This document shows, piece by piece, positions 43,966 through 54,400 of a DNA stretch of 64,000 bases; position 1 is the stretch's first letter; each line of letters opens with the position of its first letter. The position numbers and the translations under genes are program-made. The notes below the pieces were generated by a model. It saw only the letters and a program-made list of their open reading frames with translations. It had not been told where the DNA came from and did no database searches. Location: positions 92,313-156,312 of the forward strand of contig NZ_QCZI01000007.1 of assembly GCF_003097635.1 (NCBI RefSeq), written 5' to 3'. Source of the DNA: Flavobacterium psychrotolerans. GTDB lineage: Bacteria; Bacteroidota; Bacteroidia; Flavobacteriales; Flavobacteriaceae.

Positions 43966-44526
43966 ATGACCTCAGAAAAATTAAAAAAAGGACAACTACT
44001 CATAGCAGAACCTTCTATAATTGGTGATTTATCATTTAACCGTTCGGTTATTCTATTAGCTGAGCATAATGAAGATGGTTCTGTAGGCTTCATCGTTAAC
44101 AAACCGTTGAAATATACTATCAATGATTTAGTTCCTGATATTGAAGCAAATTTTAAAATTTACAATGGAGGTCCCGTAGAGCAGGATAATCTGTACTTCA
44201 TACACAATGTACCCGAATTAATTACGGATAGTATTGAAATTTCTAGTGGAATCTTTTGGGGAGGTGATTTTGAGTTGACAAAAAATCTCATCAACGAAGG
44301 AAAAATAAAGAAAGATAACATTCGCTTCTTTTTAGGATACACAGGTTGGGAAGCACAGCAACTAGAAAATGAAATGCAGTCGAATTCCTGGATAATTGCT
44401 GAAAACCTATATCAGAACAAAATTATTGGAAAATCGGCTACGGATTTTTGGAGAGAAAAAATATTGGAATTAGGTGGCGATTACATCATATGGTCTAATG
44501 CACCCGAAAATCCGTTACTGAATTAA
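43966..44526 (+). CDS. YqgE/AlgH family protein
   Basis: The 186-residue protein from ATG 43966 has the family pattern KKGQLLIAEPSIIGDLSFNR, VILLAEHNEDGSVGFIVNKP, IYNGGPVEQDNLYFIH, FWGGDFELTK and RFFLGYTGWEAQQLENE. The family is widespread, small and of uncertain role (linked to transcription control in AlgH studies). An open frame begins at 43897 but the extra hydrophobic residues are not part of the family. It converges with the class IV aminotransferase gene with a 4-bp overlap. Confidence 0.93.
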   Translation: MTSEKLKKGQLLIAEPSIIGDLSFNRSVILLAEHNEDGSVGFIVNKPLKYTINDLVPDIEANFKIYNGGPVEQDNLYFIHNVPELITDSIEISSGIFWGGDFELTKNLINEGKIKKDNIRFFLGYTGWEAQQLENEMQSNSWIIAENLYQNKIIGKSATDFWREKILELGGDYIIWSNAPENPLLN

Positions 44527-45362
44527 CACAACTGCACCAAAGCGTTCAATTGCGCCAGTAATTGATTTGCTAAATCCGTTTTATATTCCTTTTTTCTATA
44601 CTTAGTTATAGGCTGTATCCCTTTGATTACATTAGTAATAAATAATTCATCTGCTTTTTGAAGATCAAATGGAGAAATTGGCTCTTCGACAACTTCCATG
44701 TTTCCCATTTTTTTTGCCAATGCTAAAATTTGCTTTCGCATAATACCATTCAGACAACCTTCAGAAATGGGTGGCGTGATTAATTTATTTGCCACCAGCA
44801 TAAAAATATTTCCCTGAAGCGCTTCAACTATATTTTTACTTTCATTGAGCAGCAAGCAATTATCCAAATCATTCTCTTTTGCAAAAATACTCCCTACAAT
44901 ATTTATGGCCTTATTTGTTGTTTTTATAGTGGACAACAATTGTTTTGTGACATAATAATCTTTATATAAATCGATCTCATAAGGCTTTTTATCAATATAA
45001 TAAACCTTATCGTCCAATGCAAAAGAATGAATCAAATAGGATACTGTATTTGTCTCTGGCAAATAGTTGCCACCTGAGTTTCTATAAACGGTTATTCTTG
45101 CTCTGGCAGAAACGGAACACCGATTGGCATTAGCTATAGACAAAATCTGTTGTTCAAGGAATTCCATGGTAAAATTCATGGGAATCTCCATCCTGAGAAT
45201 CCGCATCGCCGACATCAATCTAAAATAATGATCTTCTAAAAAAAGAATTTTATTGTCCCGGATTTTTACCGTTTCAAAAACACCATCTCCATAAAGGAAA
45301 GCGCGGTTGTTTTGCAATAAATTAGTTGCAACCGGAAGAATTTCACCGTTAAAATTTATCAT
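44523..45362 (-). CDS. Class IV aminotransferase (PabC/IlvE-like)
   Basis: The 279-residue PLP enzyme belongs to fold type IV: FLYGDGVFETVKIRDNKI near 23 with the Arg-type region, the PLP lysine in LLSTIKTTNKAIN near 145, and LQGNIFMLVANKLITPP, then GCLNGIMRKQIL. Members include 4-amino-4-deoxychorismate lyase (PabC, folate route), branched-chain and D-amino acid aminotransferases. Length and the LNGIMR stretch suggest a PabC-like lyase, but this remains tentative. The gene downstream of it is convergent yqgE. Confidence 0.85.
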   Translation of the reverse strand: MINFNGEILPVATNLLQNNRAFLYGDGVFETVKIRDNKILFLEDHYFRLMSAMRILRMEIPMNFTMEFLEQQILSIANANRCSVSARARITVYRNSGGNYLPETNTVSYLIHSFALDDKVYYIDKKPYEIDLYKDYYVTKQLLSTIKTTNKAINIVGSIFAKENDLDNCLLLNESKNIVEALQGNIFMLVANKLITPPISEGCLNGIMRKQILALAKKMGNMEVVEEPISPFDLQKADELFITNVIKGIQPITKYRKKEYKTDLANQLLAQLNALVQLC

Positions 45363-45414
45363 AAGAAAAGCCCTGAATTAAATTTGAGGCAAATATAAGC
45401 CTTAAAAGCAAATT

Positions 45415-45807
45415 TTATACAGACCCAATTACATGTTTAAGATCTGAAATCTGATTTCCCCATAGAAGTTTGGCTTCATCTAGTTCACTGTCTTCCGCAA
45501 AATCGATAATCATTAGCGAGACGTCTTTTGTTATCTCATCTTCAAGTATACGCAATTCAAAAAAATAGTCAGTATCCTTTTTATTTTCATCAATCCATCT
45601 AAATTTAATTTTCTCTCCGGTCTTTTTTGATGAAAGCCTTGCATTTTCTTCTGAATCATTCCAGATAAAAGTAAAGTATTCCCCTCTTGAATTCACATTG
45701 TCTGCAAACCACTCCGACAAACCCGAAGGTGTTGATATATACTGATATAACAATTGTGGGGAAGAGTTAATAGGGAATTCTAATTCGTATCGTGATTTTA
45801 AGTCCAT
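45415..45807 (-). CDS. START-like domain protein
   Basis: This 130-residue protein matches the START-like (SRPBCC-related) family of Bacteroidota: KSRYELEFPINSSPQLLYQY at the N-terminus, STPSGLSEWFADNVNSRG, FTFIWNDSEENARL, and a C-terminal helix LLWGNQISDLKHVIGSV. It probably binds a hydrophobic ligand in a helix-grip pocket; the ligand is unknown. It sits upstream of the aminotransferase gene on the same strand (52-bp gap). Confidence 0.85.
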   Translation of the reverse strand: MDLKSRYELEFPINSSPQLLYQYISTPSGLSEWFADNVNSRGEYFTFIWNDSEENARLSSKKTGEKIKFRWIDENKKDTDYFFELRILEDEITKDVSLMIIDFAEDSELDEAKLLWGNQISDLKHVIGSV

Positions 45808-45890
45808 TGTCTGTCTGTAATTTTTGTGAAATATATAAATATTATATCGAAAAAATGCTTTTTTAAAAAATATTTTTTTTCGTTTTATAT

Positions 45891-45920
45891 TTGTTCCGTA
45901 TGATTAAAATTTTATATTTG
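45891..45920 (+). promoter_or_regulatory. Promoter of the tRNA-Met gene
   Basis: TTG (45891-45893) and TATATTTG (45913-45920) are separated by 19 bp; the mature tRNA begins 35 bp after the -7 box. Confidence 0.6.
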
Positions 45921-45954
45921 CACCCGCGTTCAGGATATGAACGACTCCAGAAAT

Positions 45955-46028
45955 GGCGAGGTAGCTCAGTCGGTTAGAGCGCAGGATTCATAACCCTGAG
46001 GTCACGGGTTCAACTCCCGTCTTCGCTA
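45955..46028 (+). tRNA. tRNA-Met (CAU)
   Basis: The 74-nt sequence folds as a cloverleaf: acceptor GGCGAGG with CTTCGCT (two G-U pairs), D-arm AGCTC...GAGC, anticodon loop TTCATAA, and T-arm ACGGG-TTCAACT-CCCGT. CCA is not encoded. The standard paired 5' end speaks against an initiator tRNA. Ile2 (modified CAU) cannot be ruled out from sequence alone. Confidence 0.93.
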
Positions 46029-46035
46029 CAAAATC

Positions 46036-46069
46036 AAACCCTAATTACTGAAGTAGTTAGGGTTTTTTA
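46036..46069 (+). terminator. Terminator of tRNA-Met
   Basis: AACCCTAATTAC pairs with GTAGTTAGGGTT (one G-U) around TGAA, followed by a T6 run. Confidence 0.85.
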
Positions 46070-46091
46070 TTACACCAACTATCATTATTTT

Positions 46092-49000
46092 TTAATTTAC
46101 AACCTTCTTGGTGATCGTTTCGAGATTGTCTAAAGTGATTTTTACAATAAGGATTTCATTTGTATTTCCTGTATAGAATTTAGCTTGGGCAGCATTTAAG
46201 TTGTATTTCTCCTTTAACAGCCTACCCCTTATGTCATAGACTTTCACATTAGTCATCGTCATGTGCCCTGTATTAATGATGATTTCCTGATTTTGTTTGT
46301 AAGCTACCACATTATTTTCATTGAATGTAGATTGATTTGCAGCTAGGGTATTTTTATACACAATTTCAAAACGACTGTTAAACTTTCCCGCTTCTGTTGC
46401 AAAAGTATAAGAGCCTACTTTCAAATCATAAATAGTATTGACCAACTTGTCTTTCAAGAAAACATCTTGATTTTGAAACAACCCATTTAGGTGGTCGATA
46501 CCAATTGAATACTCCCCTGCTGTTGTTATATTAAACTCTAAGGGTACAATGTCATCAGCAGAATATTCTGGACGGCCTTGAATAGCATAAGGAGCACTTT
46601 CAATGATACTACATAAATAATTGGCACTATTAATGTTTAAACCATCAATCCCCCTATCAACGCCTAATGTAGCGTCTGCCGTGTACCCAACTGCCATTTG
46701 GTTGAAAATTCCGCTGGCATTTGTCAAATTCAACCAATAAAGGCTAACATCCGAGAGAGATACTTGAGAATTCCTGAAGAACTGGTTCCCATTATCAAGT
46801 TCTCTTCTCATGGCATTATTAAAAACCAAATTCGATGCGCTTGTAGCCTTAACTATAAATCCTTGCCCTACGTTTATTACCCAATTTCCCACTGGACACG
46901 TTTCAGTATCATAATAAGAACTTCCGGTATCTCCTCCAGCAGCCCCGTTCGCTGTAAAACCCAATGTTGTTAAGGTAGCATAGCTCGAGGCATTTGGGGA
47001 ATTTGTTTTTCTCCAAAAATAAAGAGTCCCCGTAATTGTTTCATTTGCGGCTACAAATTCTGAAAAATTGATTTGTGAAGGATAAGGATTCCCAACTGCA
47101 TTGTACCCCAAATTCATGGCATAGTTAATGTTCCCGCTATTTGGTTTTCCTGTAAATACACCATTAAAAATGGCAGGTACAGTTGCAGAGAATGTTCTGG
47201 GCACCCTGATTAAGTAACCTTGCCCGACATTGAAATTATTTGCCACTGAAATAGGAGTATAGAAATCCGTTGTGCTATCATAATAGTAAAAACGATTGGC
47301 CACGGTATTTGGAGAGAAATTATATAAATTTTGACCTTCAACTGGAGAGGACCACAACGTGTAATCCAGCAAGTACAATGACGAACTGTTGCGTTTTATG
47401 ATAATATTTCCTGAATTAGTATTTGTTGTACCTCCTTGAATTAAACCCGAATTATTTTCAAAAGTTATGCTACTTCCATTGTCGACGGACAAAGCACCAT
47501 TTAAAGTAACTTTATATCCCGATGAAATAACAACAATAGCATTTGAATTTATAGTTAAAGTACAAGCCATGATACTTCCTCCGTTTGTAAGTGAATTATA
47601 ATTTCCAGATATCACAGCTGCGCTTGTACTGGTTGGTATATCCTTACTCCAGGCAGTTCCATTCCATATTGTAATAGAGCCAACCGTGATTGTAGCATCA
47701 GCATAAGAAACCAAACACGATCCATTACTAATACTCCATCTTACCACATAATCTCCTGCTCCACCAATTGGAGTAAATATAGATCCGGCTAAAGTTGTAT
47801 TACTAAACTGGCTTGACAAGGTACTTGGGCCACTTGCTACGCTCCAGGCTCCAATTCCTACTGCGGGTATATTCCCTACAAGGGTTGCAGTTCCCAAAGC
47901 ACATATCGTTTGGGTTGAACCATTGGTTGCTACCGTTGGAGTCTGATTAACTAATAAGAATCCTTTAACATAGGTTATATTATAATTAGTAAGACCCGTA
48001 CCCGTAGCATTTGAAATTACAATATCATAAGAACCTGATAATGCTGATGGGGCAGCTCCTATGCTTGACAAGCTAACTCCGCTAATACTATCACCGTTCA
48101 TTAATATTCCGAATGTAAACTCTGTTCCTGCAAAACTAAAGTTAGTTCCTGCACATTTAGCTTGATTGTTTGCGGTAATGGTTAATGCTTTTGCATTTAC
48201 TGTTAACGTCCCAGAAGCATAGGTAATCGTATAATTTGACAAACCCGTTCCTATTGCGGCAATAGGAATAATTGCATACAAATTGACAGCTGACACAACT
48301 GAAGCACCAGCACTTGTTAGCGTTACGGTGCTTACTACATCACTATTTTCCAATCCAGATGCTACAAACTCACTACCGGAAAACGTAAATAAAGTACCAT
48401 AAATCTTATTCGCGTTATTTGCGGTTATGGTCAGCGCTTTTGCATTTACTGTTAAAGTTGCATTAGTATAGGTAATCGTGTAATTTGACAAACCTGTTCC
48501 TGTTGCTGCACTTGGTACAATGGCGTAATAACCGACTGTTGCAGTAGTCAGAGTTCCTCCACTAGTTAGTGTTATCGAACTCAGCGTATCGCTATTTATC
48601 AAACCTGACGTTGTAAACTCGCTCCCGGAAAAAGTAAATGAAACCCCATAAATCTTAGCTTGACCATTTGCTATAATACTTAATCCCTTTTTATTCACCA
48701 TTAATGTTGTAGCTGAATCACTGACAGCAATTAAATCAACATTACCAACGTAACTATAAGTTATAGTATATCCACCAGATGAATAAGGGATTGTAGCTGT
48801 TGGAAAATTAAGTGTAAATCCTCCTGCCCCACCCAATATTGTAGCGTTTTTACTAACTCCATTTATTGTAATACTAACTATTTCCGCATCTGCCGGGTGC
48901 ACAATACCTGCACCAACCGTTCCGCTAAGGGCAATTGAAGCAACTCCATAAATAACTGTCTGACTAGCAGTTAAATTCGAAAAAACAGCAGTTAATCTAC

Positions 49001-50609
49001 TGTCACTTGCTACATTCACCACACCAGTAGTAGCAGCAAAAAAGGTGTTATTTTTATTAGTTGCCCCTGATGAACTTGACCCCCATGACCCACCAATTTT
49101 ATTTACTCCACCTAATGTTAATGAATTTGCCGTTGAAGTAGTCCCGGCCACTAAGCTTGCAATTGCTGATCCTCCAATTGAAAGAGTCGAACTGATGGTC
49201 ATCACGCCTGCAAAAGTCTTAGTTCCAGAACCGCTAAGAGTAAGATCGTTATAGGTCTTTCCATTTGTAACCAGCTGATTACCGACTGAATTATACTCAA
49301 TTATAGAACTTCCACCTAAAGTTATTGTTGGATTATTAGTGTTTTTTATAGCCGTGGTTGAACTTCCGGAAAACCCGGCTGTATTCGCTGTTTGAAACAA
49401 ACCATCAATTGTAACGGTACCGGAAGTACCAAAAGAAATTACACTTGTTCCTGCATTCATAGTAGAGTTGACACCAACAGTTAGCCTATCTGAATTGCCC
49501 AAAGTAATGGCATTATTATTGGTATTCAATAAACTACCCGTATTTACATTCCCTACAGCTATACTTCCTGTAACATTAGTAGCCGTAACGGCTGCGCCTA
49601 ATGTTGCCCCACCAGCGTTAGTGTTATTTACATTTAAATTTTTATAAAGAAGGGGTGAAGTGGAAAGTCCTAACACTTTATCTTTACTTGAAGGGTAAAC
49701 AAAAGGGATGGTTTGAGCATTTGCTGAACCATTAAAATTAACCGTGGTTAAAGTTACAGAAAATGTTATAGTGCCAGAATTATCGACATTGGCAAGGTCA
49801 AAAAATGTGGTTCCTCCTAAATTGAGTGTTCCGTTATTAAGTCCTGTTGCCATTGTAAAAGTTGACGCAGAATTTTTTTGGCCAACAGATTTTATAATAC
49901 CTCCTACTGAAACCGTGCCTGTACTTAAACTAAAATTAGGAGTGCTTTTTTTCCCACCACCAATGTCCTGGCCGGTAAGAGTTAGATTCCCTGAAATGTT
50001 AAGGTTTGAAATTGACGATGTCAATGTTACTGTTCCAGATCCGGTAATAATTGACGACCCCCCCACAAAAAAAGACCCGCAAGACAATGTCCCTAAACCT
50101 GATAGTGCGGCGGCAGAAGCTGAATTTGCTGCGTTATTTAATGTTACAGCACCAGTAACCATAACCGTATTACCTGCATTTACCGTAAGTGTAGCAGCAG
50201 CCCCATTAAAAGTCATTGAGGAACATGTTGTAGAAATATCGCCCGTAAGTGTCACACCATTAGGAATAACAACTATATCACCACTAGCTGGAACTCCGCT
50301 GGGACTCCATGTGGAAGCAGTTCCCCAAAAACCACTCTTTGCAGTTTTGGTAATTTGAGAATACCCCATATTAATAGATAAAAGACCAATAAAAGCAAAA
50401 ATTGCTGTTGTTTTTGAGTAGTGTACTATGAATTTTGACTTATTAGAATTACCACCGGAACTCTCTTTAATAGGCTTTAACAAAATAGAGTGTCTCTCTA
50501 AAATATTAAAAACTTTAAGTCTAATTTGATCCGCCAGAAAGGCATTTAAATTAAAAAAGACAAACCTAATATTCAATCTTTTTTGGGTTAAAATTGTTTT
50601 CATAAACAT
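46092..50609 (-). CDS. Giant secreted protein with MBG-type repeats and T9SS sorting domain
   Basis: The 1505-residue protein is a surface or secreted adhesin-like product. A hydrophobic signal (TTAIFAFIGLLSINMGYSQ) occurs only after about 67 residues of basic N-terminal extension. Then come beta-helical repeats rich in Asn, Thr and Gly (GTASTWSPSGVPASGDIVV and so on) and three to four MBG/YDG-type units of about 80 residues (ALTITANNANKIYG, FSGSEFVASGLENSD, GTGLSNYTITY). A gliding/T9SS-type C-terminus follows, with VKVYDIRGRLLKEKYNL, ILIVKITLDNLET and a basic end KKVVN. The last 80 residues are the secretion signal for transport across the outer membrane. A TTG codon near residue 43 is an alternative start. 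Ligand unknown. Confidence 0.88.
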   Translation of the reverse strand: MFMKTILTQKRLNIRFVFFNLNAFLADQIRLKVFNILERHSILLKPIKESSGGNSNKSKFIVHYSKTTAIFAFIGLLSINMGYSQITKTAKSGFWGTASTWSPSGVPASGDIVVIPNGVTLTGDISTTCSSMTFNGAAATLTVNAGNTVMVTGAVTLNNAANSASAAALSGLGTLSCGSFFVGGSSIITGSGTVTLTSSISNLNISGNLTLTGQDIGGGKKSTPNFSLSTGTVSVGGIIKSVGQKNSASTFTMATGLNNGTLNLGGTTFFDLANVDNSGTITFSVTLTTVNFNGSANAQTIPFVYPSSKDKVLGLSTSPLLYKNLNVNNTNAGGATLGAAVTATNVTGSIAVGNVNTGSLLNTNNNAITLGNSDRLTVGVNSTMNAGTSVISFGTSGTVTIDGLFQTANTAGFSGSSTTAIKNTNNPTITLGGSSIIEYNSVGNQLVTNGKTYNDLTLSGSGTKTFAGVMTISSTLSIGGSAIASLVAGTTSTANSLTLGGVNKIGGSWGSSSSGATNKNNTFFAATTGVVNVASDSRLTAVFSNLTASQTVIYGVASIALSGTVGAGIVHPADAEIVSITINGVSKNATILGGAGGFTLNFPTATIPYSSGGYTITYSYVGNVDLIAVSDSATTLMVNKKGLSIIANGQAKIYGVSFTFSGSEFTTSGLINSDTLSSITLTSGGTLTTATVGYYAIVPSAATGTGLSNYTITYTNATLTVNAKALTITANNANKIYGTLFTFSGSEFVASGLENSDVVSTVTLTSAGASVVSAVNLYAIIPIAAIGTGLSNYTITYASGTLTVNAKALTITANNQAKCAGTNFSFAGTEFTFGILMNGDSISGVSLSSIGAAPSALSGSYDIVISNATGTGLTNYNITYVKGFLLVNQTPTVATNGSTQTICALGTATLVGNIPAVGIGAWSVASGPSTLSSQFSNTTLAGSIFTPIGGAGDYVVRWSISNGSCLVSYADATITVGSITIWNGTAWSKDIPTSTSAAVISGNYNSLTNGGSIMACTLTINSNAIVVISSGYKVTLNGALSVDNGSSITFENNSGLIQGGTTNTNSGNIIIKRNSSSLYLLDYTLWSSPVEGQNLYNFSPNTVANRFYYYDSTTDFYTPISVANNFNVGQGYLIRVPRTFSATVPAIFNGVFTGKPNSGNINYAMNLGYNAVGNPYPSQINFSEFVAANETITGTLYFWRKTNSPNASSYATLTTLGFTANGAAGGDTGSSYYDTETCPVGNWVINVGQGFIVKATSASNLVFNNAMRRELDNGNQFFRNSQVSLSDVSLYWLNLTNASGIFNQMAVGYTADATLGVDRGIDGLNINSANYLCSIIESAPYAIQGRPEYSADDIVPLEFNITTAGEYSIGIDHLNGLFQNQDVFLKDKLVNTIYDLKVGSYTFATEAGKFNSRFEIVYKNTLAANQSTFNENNVVAYKQNQEIIINTGHMTMTNVKVYDIRGRLLKEKYNLNAAQAKFYTGNTNEILIVKITLDNLETITKKVVN

Positions 50610-51419
50610 TGATTTGGGTTACTATTAAAATAAAATCAGCTGCACTATGCAACTGATTGTCATGAAAATACAAAGCTTAAATCCGTGTGGTTTTTTAGGG
50701 AATCTGTTATAAAGAAAATCCAGAATAGTTTGTCAAAAAAATATTTCTGTTGAACAGCTATAATAAACGATGAAAAACAACAAATCAGAATAAAAAAACT
50801 TAAATAAAAAAATTTAAATTATATCTCAATATTATTCATCAAAAAACAGAATGCAGAATATTAAATTAACCCGTTGGGTGTAATTCAAAATTGTTTAATT
50901 TTTAGCCACATAGAAACATAGATTTTATGAATTTTGAAAGGCGTTTCACTTTATTTGAGAAAAACATAGCCATGTGAACCCAAATATTGGGCTATCCAAC
51001 TCTTTTTTTCTATGTTTCTATGTGGTTCAATTTTTTATTTATTCTATAATTTAAATTTTCATCAATTACACCCAACGGGTTAAATTAATGTCACTTTACT
51101 TAAACTGGAATTAATGTTTGCATATCCAAGTTTCAAAAAGGAAATCAACATCTTGCCTTAATTTGTTTTGTTATTATCACACAAAATGAAGAAATGCATC
51201 CAAAATATTTCTGCTTTACGGATATTAAAAACATCAAAAAAAATAGAATTCTGTCGTGATTTAATCTGCTAAACTGTTTACAAATCATGTTTTTGTGTAG
51301 TGTATCGTCATTTTAGGTGAGTTGACGAAATATTTTTTTCCGTAAGATATACCGTTATATTTTTGAGTTAATAAATTCGGATTCACTCAATTACAGTATA
51401 CTTTAAAGACAGAAAAATC
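50610..51419. other. Intergenic region between two giant surface genes
   Basis: This 810-bp gap separates divergently transcribed genes. It contains miniature element copy 2 (50869-51081). The rest is AT-rich; a TATTTTTG box at 51358-51365 upstream of the 51420 gene is a possible -7 element without a well-spaced TTG. Confidence 0.5.
50869..51081 (+). mobile_element. Miniature inverted-repeat element, copy 2
   Basis: The 213-bp copy has the terminal repeats ACCCGTTGGGTGTAATT and complement and a perfect 7-bp target duplication TAAATTA (50862-50868 and 51082-51088). Confidence 0.85.
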
Positions 51420-54400
51420 ATGAAAAAAATTACTTCATTAGACAAAAAAATAATCTTTATAATAGGAATTCTATTGAGTGCTGTTTTAAGTTACTCCCAT
51501 TCTCTAACTTTTTCTACAGGTAGAAATCATGTCCTCATCTCAACTGATAAAAACGAATTACCGAGAAGAAAAATTTCAAACAGCCGATTCAATACAATTG
51601 CGCCAGCATTTGAAAAATTGGCACCGCAACCCGAAATAGACGTTCAGGGAAATGCAACTTCTATTGTTGATGGTGATGTAACTCCGTCTGTTACTGACTG
51701 GACTGATTTTGGTTCAACCGACATTAACTCTGGGACTATAACAAGAACTTTCACCATTAAGAACACAGGGACTGCTTTGTTGACTGTTGGAGCCATCACT
51801 TTTAGCGGAGCCAACGCTGGTGATTTTTCGGTTACTACGGCTCCAGCTACTTCCGTTGCTGCTGGTTCAAGCACCACATTTGTGGTAACCTTTAATCCGA
51901 GTGCCGCGGGTTTAAGAACCGCCTCCATGTCGATGGTAAACAACGACGGTAATGAAAACCCATATAATTTTTCTATTCAAGGAACGGGTACCGAACAGGA
52001 AATAGACGTTCAAGGGAATTCAACTTCAATCGTTGATGGAGATGTAACTCCATCTGTAACAGACTGGACTGATTTTGGCTCAAGTGATATTAATTCTGGG
52101 ACTATTACCAAAACATTTACCATTCAAAATACCGGAACTTCTTCGTTGACTGTTGGAGCCATCACTTTTGGCGGAGCTAACGCAGGTGATTTTTCGGTTA
52201 CTACGACTCCCGCCGCATCCGTTGTTGCGGGGTCCAGCACCACATTTGTGGTAACCTTTAATCCAAGTGCCGCAGGTTTAAGAACCGCCTCCATGTCGAT
52301 GGTAAACAACGACGGTAATGAAAACCCATATAATTTTTCTATTCAAGGAACGGGTACCGAACAGGAAATAGACGTTCAAGGGAATTCAACTTCAATCGTT
52401 GATGGAGATGTAACTCCATCTGTAACAGACTGGACTGATTTTGGCTCAAGTGATATTAATTCTGGGACTATTACCAAAACATTTACCATTCAAAATACCG
52501 GAACTTCTTCGTTGACTGTTGGAGCCATCACTTTTGGCGGAGCTAACGCAGGTGATTTTTCGGTTACTACGACTCCCGCCGCATCCGTTGTTGCGGGTTC
52601 CAGCACCACATTTGTAGTGACCTTCAATCCGAGTGCCTCGGGTTTAAGAACCGCCTCCATGTCAATAGTGAACAACGACAGCAACGAAAATCCTTATAAT
52701 TTCTCCATTCAGGGAACGGGTACCGAACAGGAAATAGACGTTCAAGGGAATGCAACTTCCATCGTTGACGGAGACATAACGCCAACAACGGCAGACTGGA
52801 CTGATTTTAGTACCGTAACCACTACAAGAACTTTTACTATTTTTAACACAGGAACTTCTCCTTTAACCATTGGTGCAATAACATTTTCTGGAGCTAATGC
52901 AGCTGATTTTTCAGTTACAACTAATCCAAGTTCTCCTGTTGCAGCTGGCTCTAGTACCACTTTTGTTATTAAATTTACTCCAGGCGCTGCTGCAATAAGA
53001 ACAGCAACGATGAATATAGTTAACAATGACAGCAATGAAAATCCTTATGATTTTTCTATTAAAGGAACTGGCGTTGCCCAAGAAATTAATGCACAGGGAA
53101 ATGCGACTTCCATTGTTGACGGAGATGTAACTCCATCTGTAACCGATTGGACCGATTTTGGTTCAACCGATATTAATACGGGAACCGTTACCAGAACTTT
53201 TACCATTCAAAATACAGGTTCCATGAATTTGACTGTTGGTGCCATCACATTCTCTGGAACAAATGCCGGAGATTTTTCGGTTACTACAGCCCCTAGTGCG
53301 ATAGTTGCCGGTTTAGGAAGTACCACTTTTGTTGTTACTTTCAATCCTAGTGCTGCCGGAATAAGAACCGCTACCATATCGATAGTGAACAATGACAGTA
53401 ACGAAAATCCTTATGATTTTTCTATACAGGGAACAGGTACCGAACAAGAAATAGACATTCAAGGTAATACAACCTCCATTGTTGACGGAGACATCACCCC
53501 AGCAACAGCAGATTGGACTGATTTTAGTACCCTAACAATGACAAGAACATTCACCATTTTCAATACGGGAACAACCTCTTTAACCATTGGGGCAATAACA
53601 TTCTCTGGAACTAATGCTGCCGATTTTTCGGTTACTACCAATCCAAGTTCTCCTGTTGCATCAGGCTCTAGCACTTCTTTTGTCGTTACATTTACTCCAA
53701 GTGCCACTGGGGCAAGAACTGCAACAATAAATATAGCTAACAATGACAACAATGAAAATCCTTATAATTTTAATATTCAAGGAACGGGTGTTACCCAAGA
53801 AATTAATGTTCAAGGAAATGCAACGTCTATTGTTGACGGAGATGTAACTCCATCTGTCACCGACTGGACTGATTTTGGTTCAACCGATATCAATACAGGA
53901 ACTATTACCAAAACATTTACCATTCAAAATTCGGGCTCCATGAACTTGACCATTGGGGCAATTACATTCTCAGGGGTAAATGCCGGAGATTTTAGCGCAA
54001 CCGCTTTACCTAGTGCCACAGTTGTTGGTTTGGGAAGCACCACTTTTGTAATAACATTCAATCCGGGTGCTGTTGGAACAAGAACCGCCACGATGTCGAT
54101 GGTTAACAATGACAGCAATGAAAATCCCTATAATTTTTCAATTCAAGGAACCGCTACGGAACAAGAAATTAATATTCAAGGAAATGCAACGTCTATTGTT
54201 GATGGCGACATAACGTCAACAACTACCGATTGGACTGATTTTAGCACAATTGCAACTACAAGAACTTATACAATTCAAAATACGGGAACTTCTCCTCTAA
54301 CAATTGGAGCAATAACATTTTCTGGAACTAATGCAGGTGATTTTTCAGTGACGACTAATCCAAGTTCTCCTGTATCAGCAGGATCTAGCACTACATTTAC

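Noticed and set aside
45955..46028. Initiator tRNA-fMet or tRNA-Ile2
   Set aside because: The paired first acceptor base speaks against an initiator; Ile2 is possible, but nothing in the sequence favours it.
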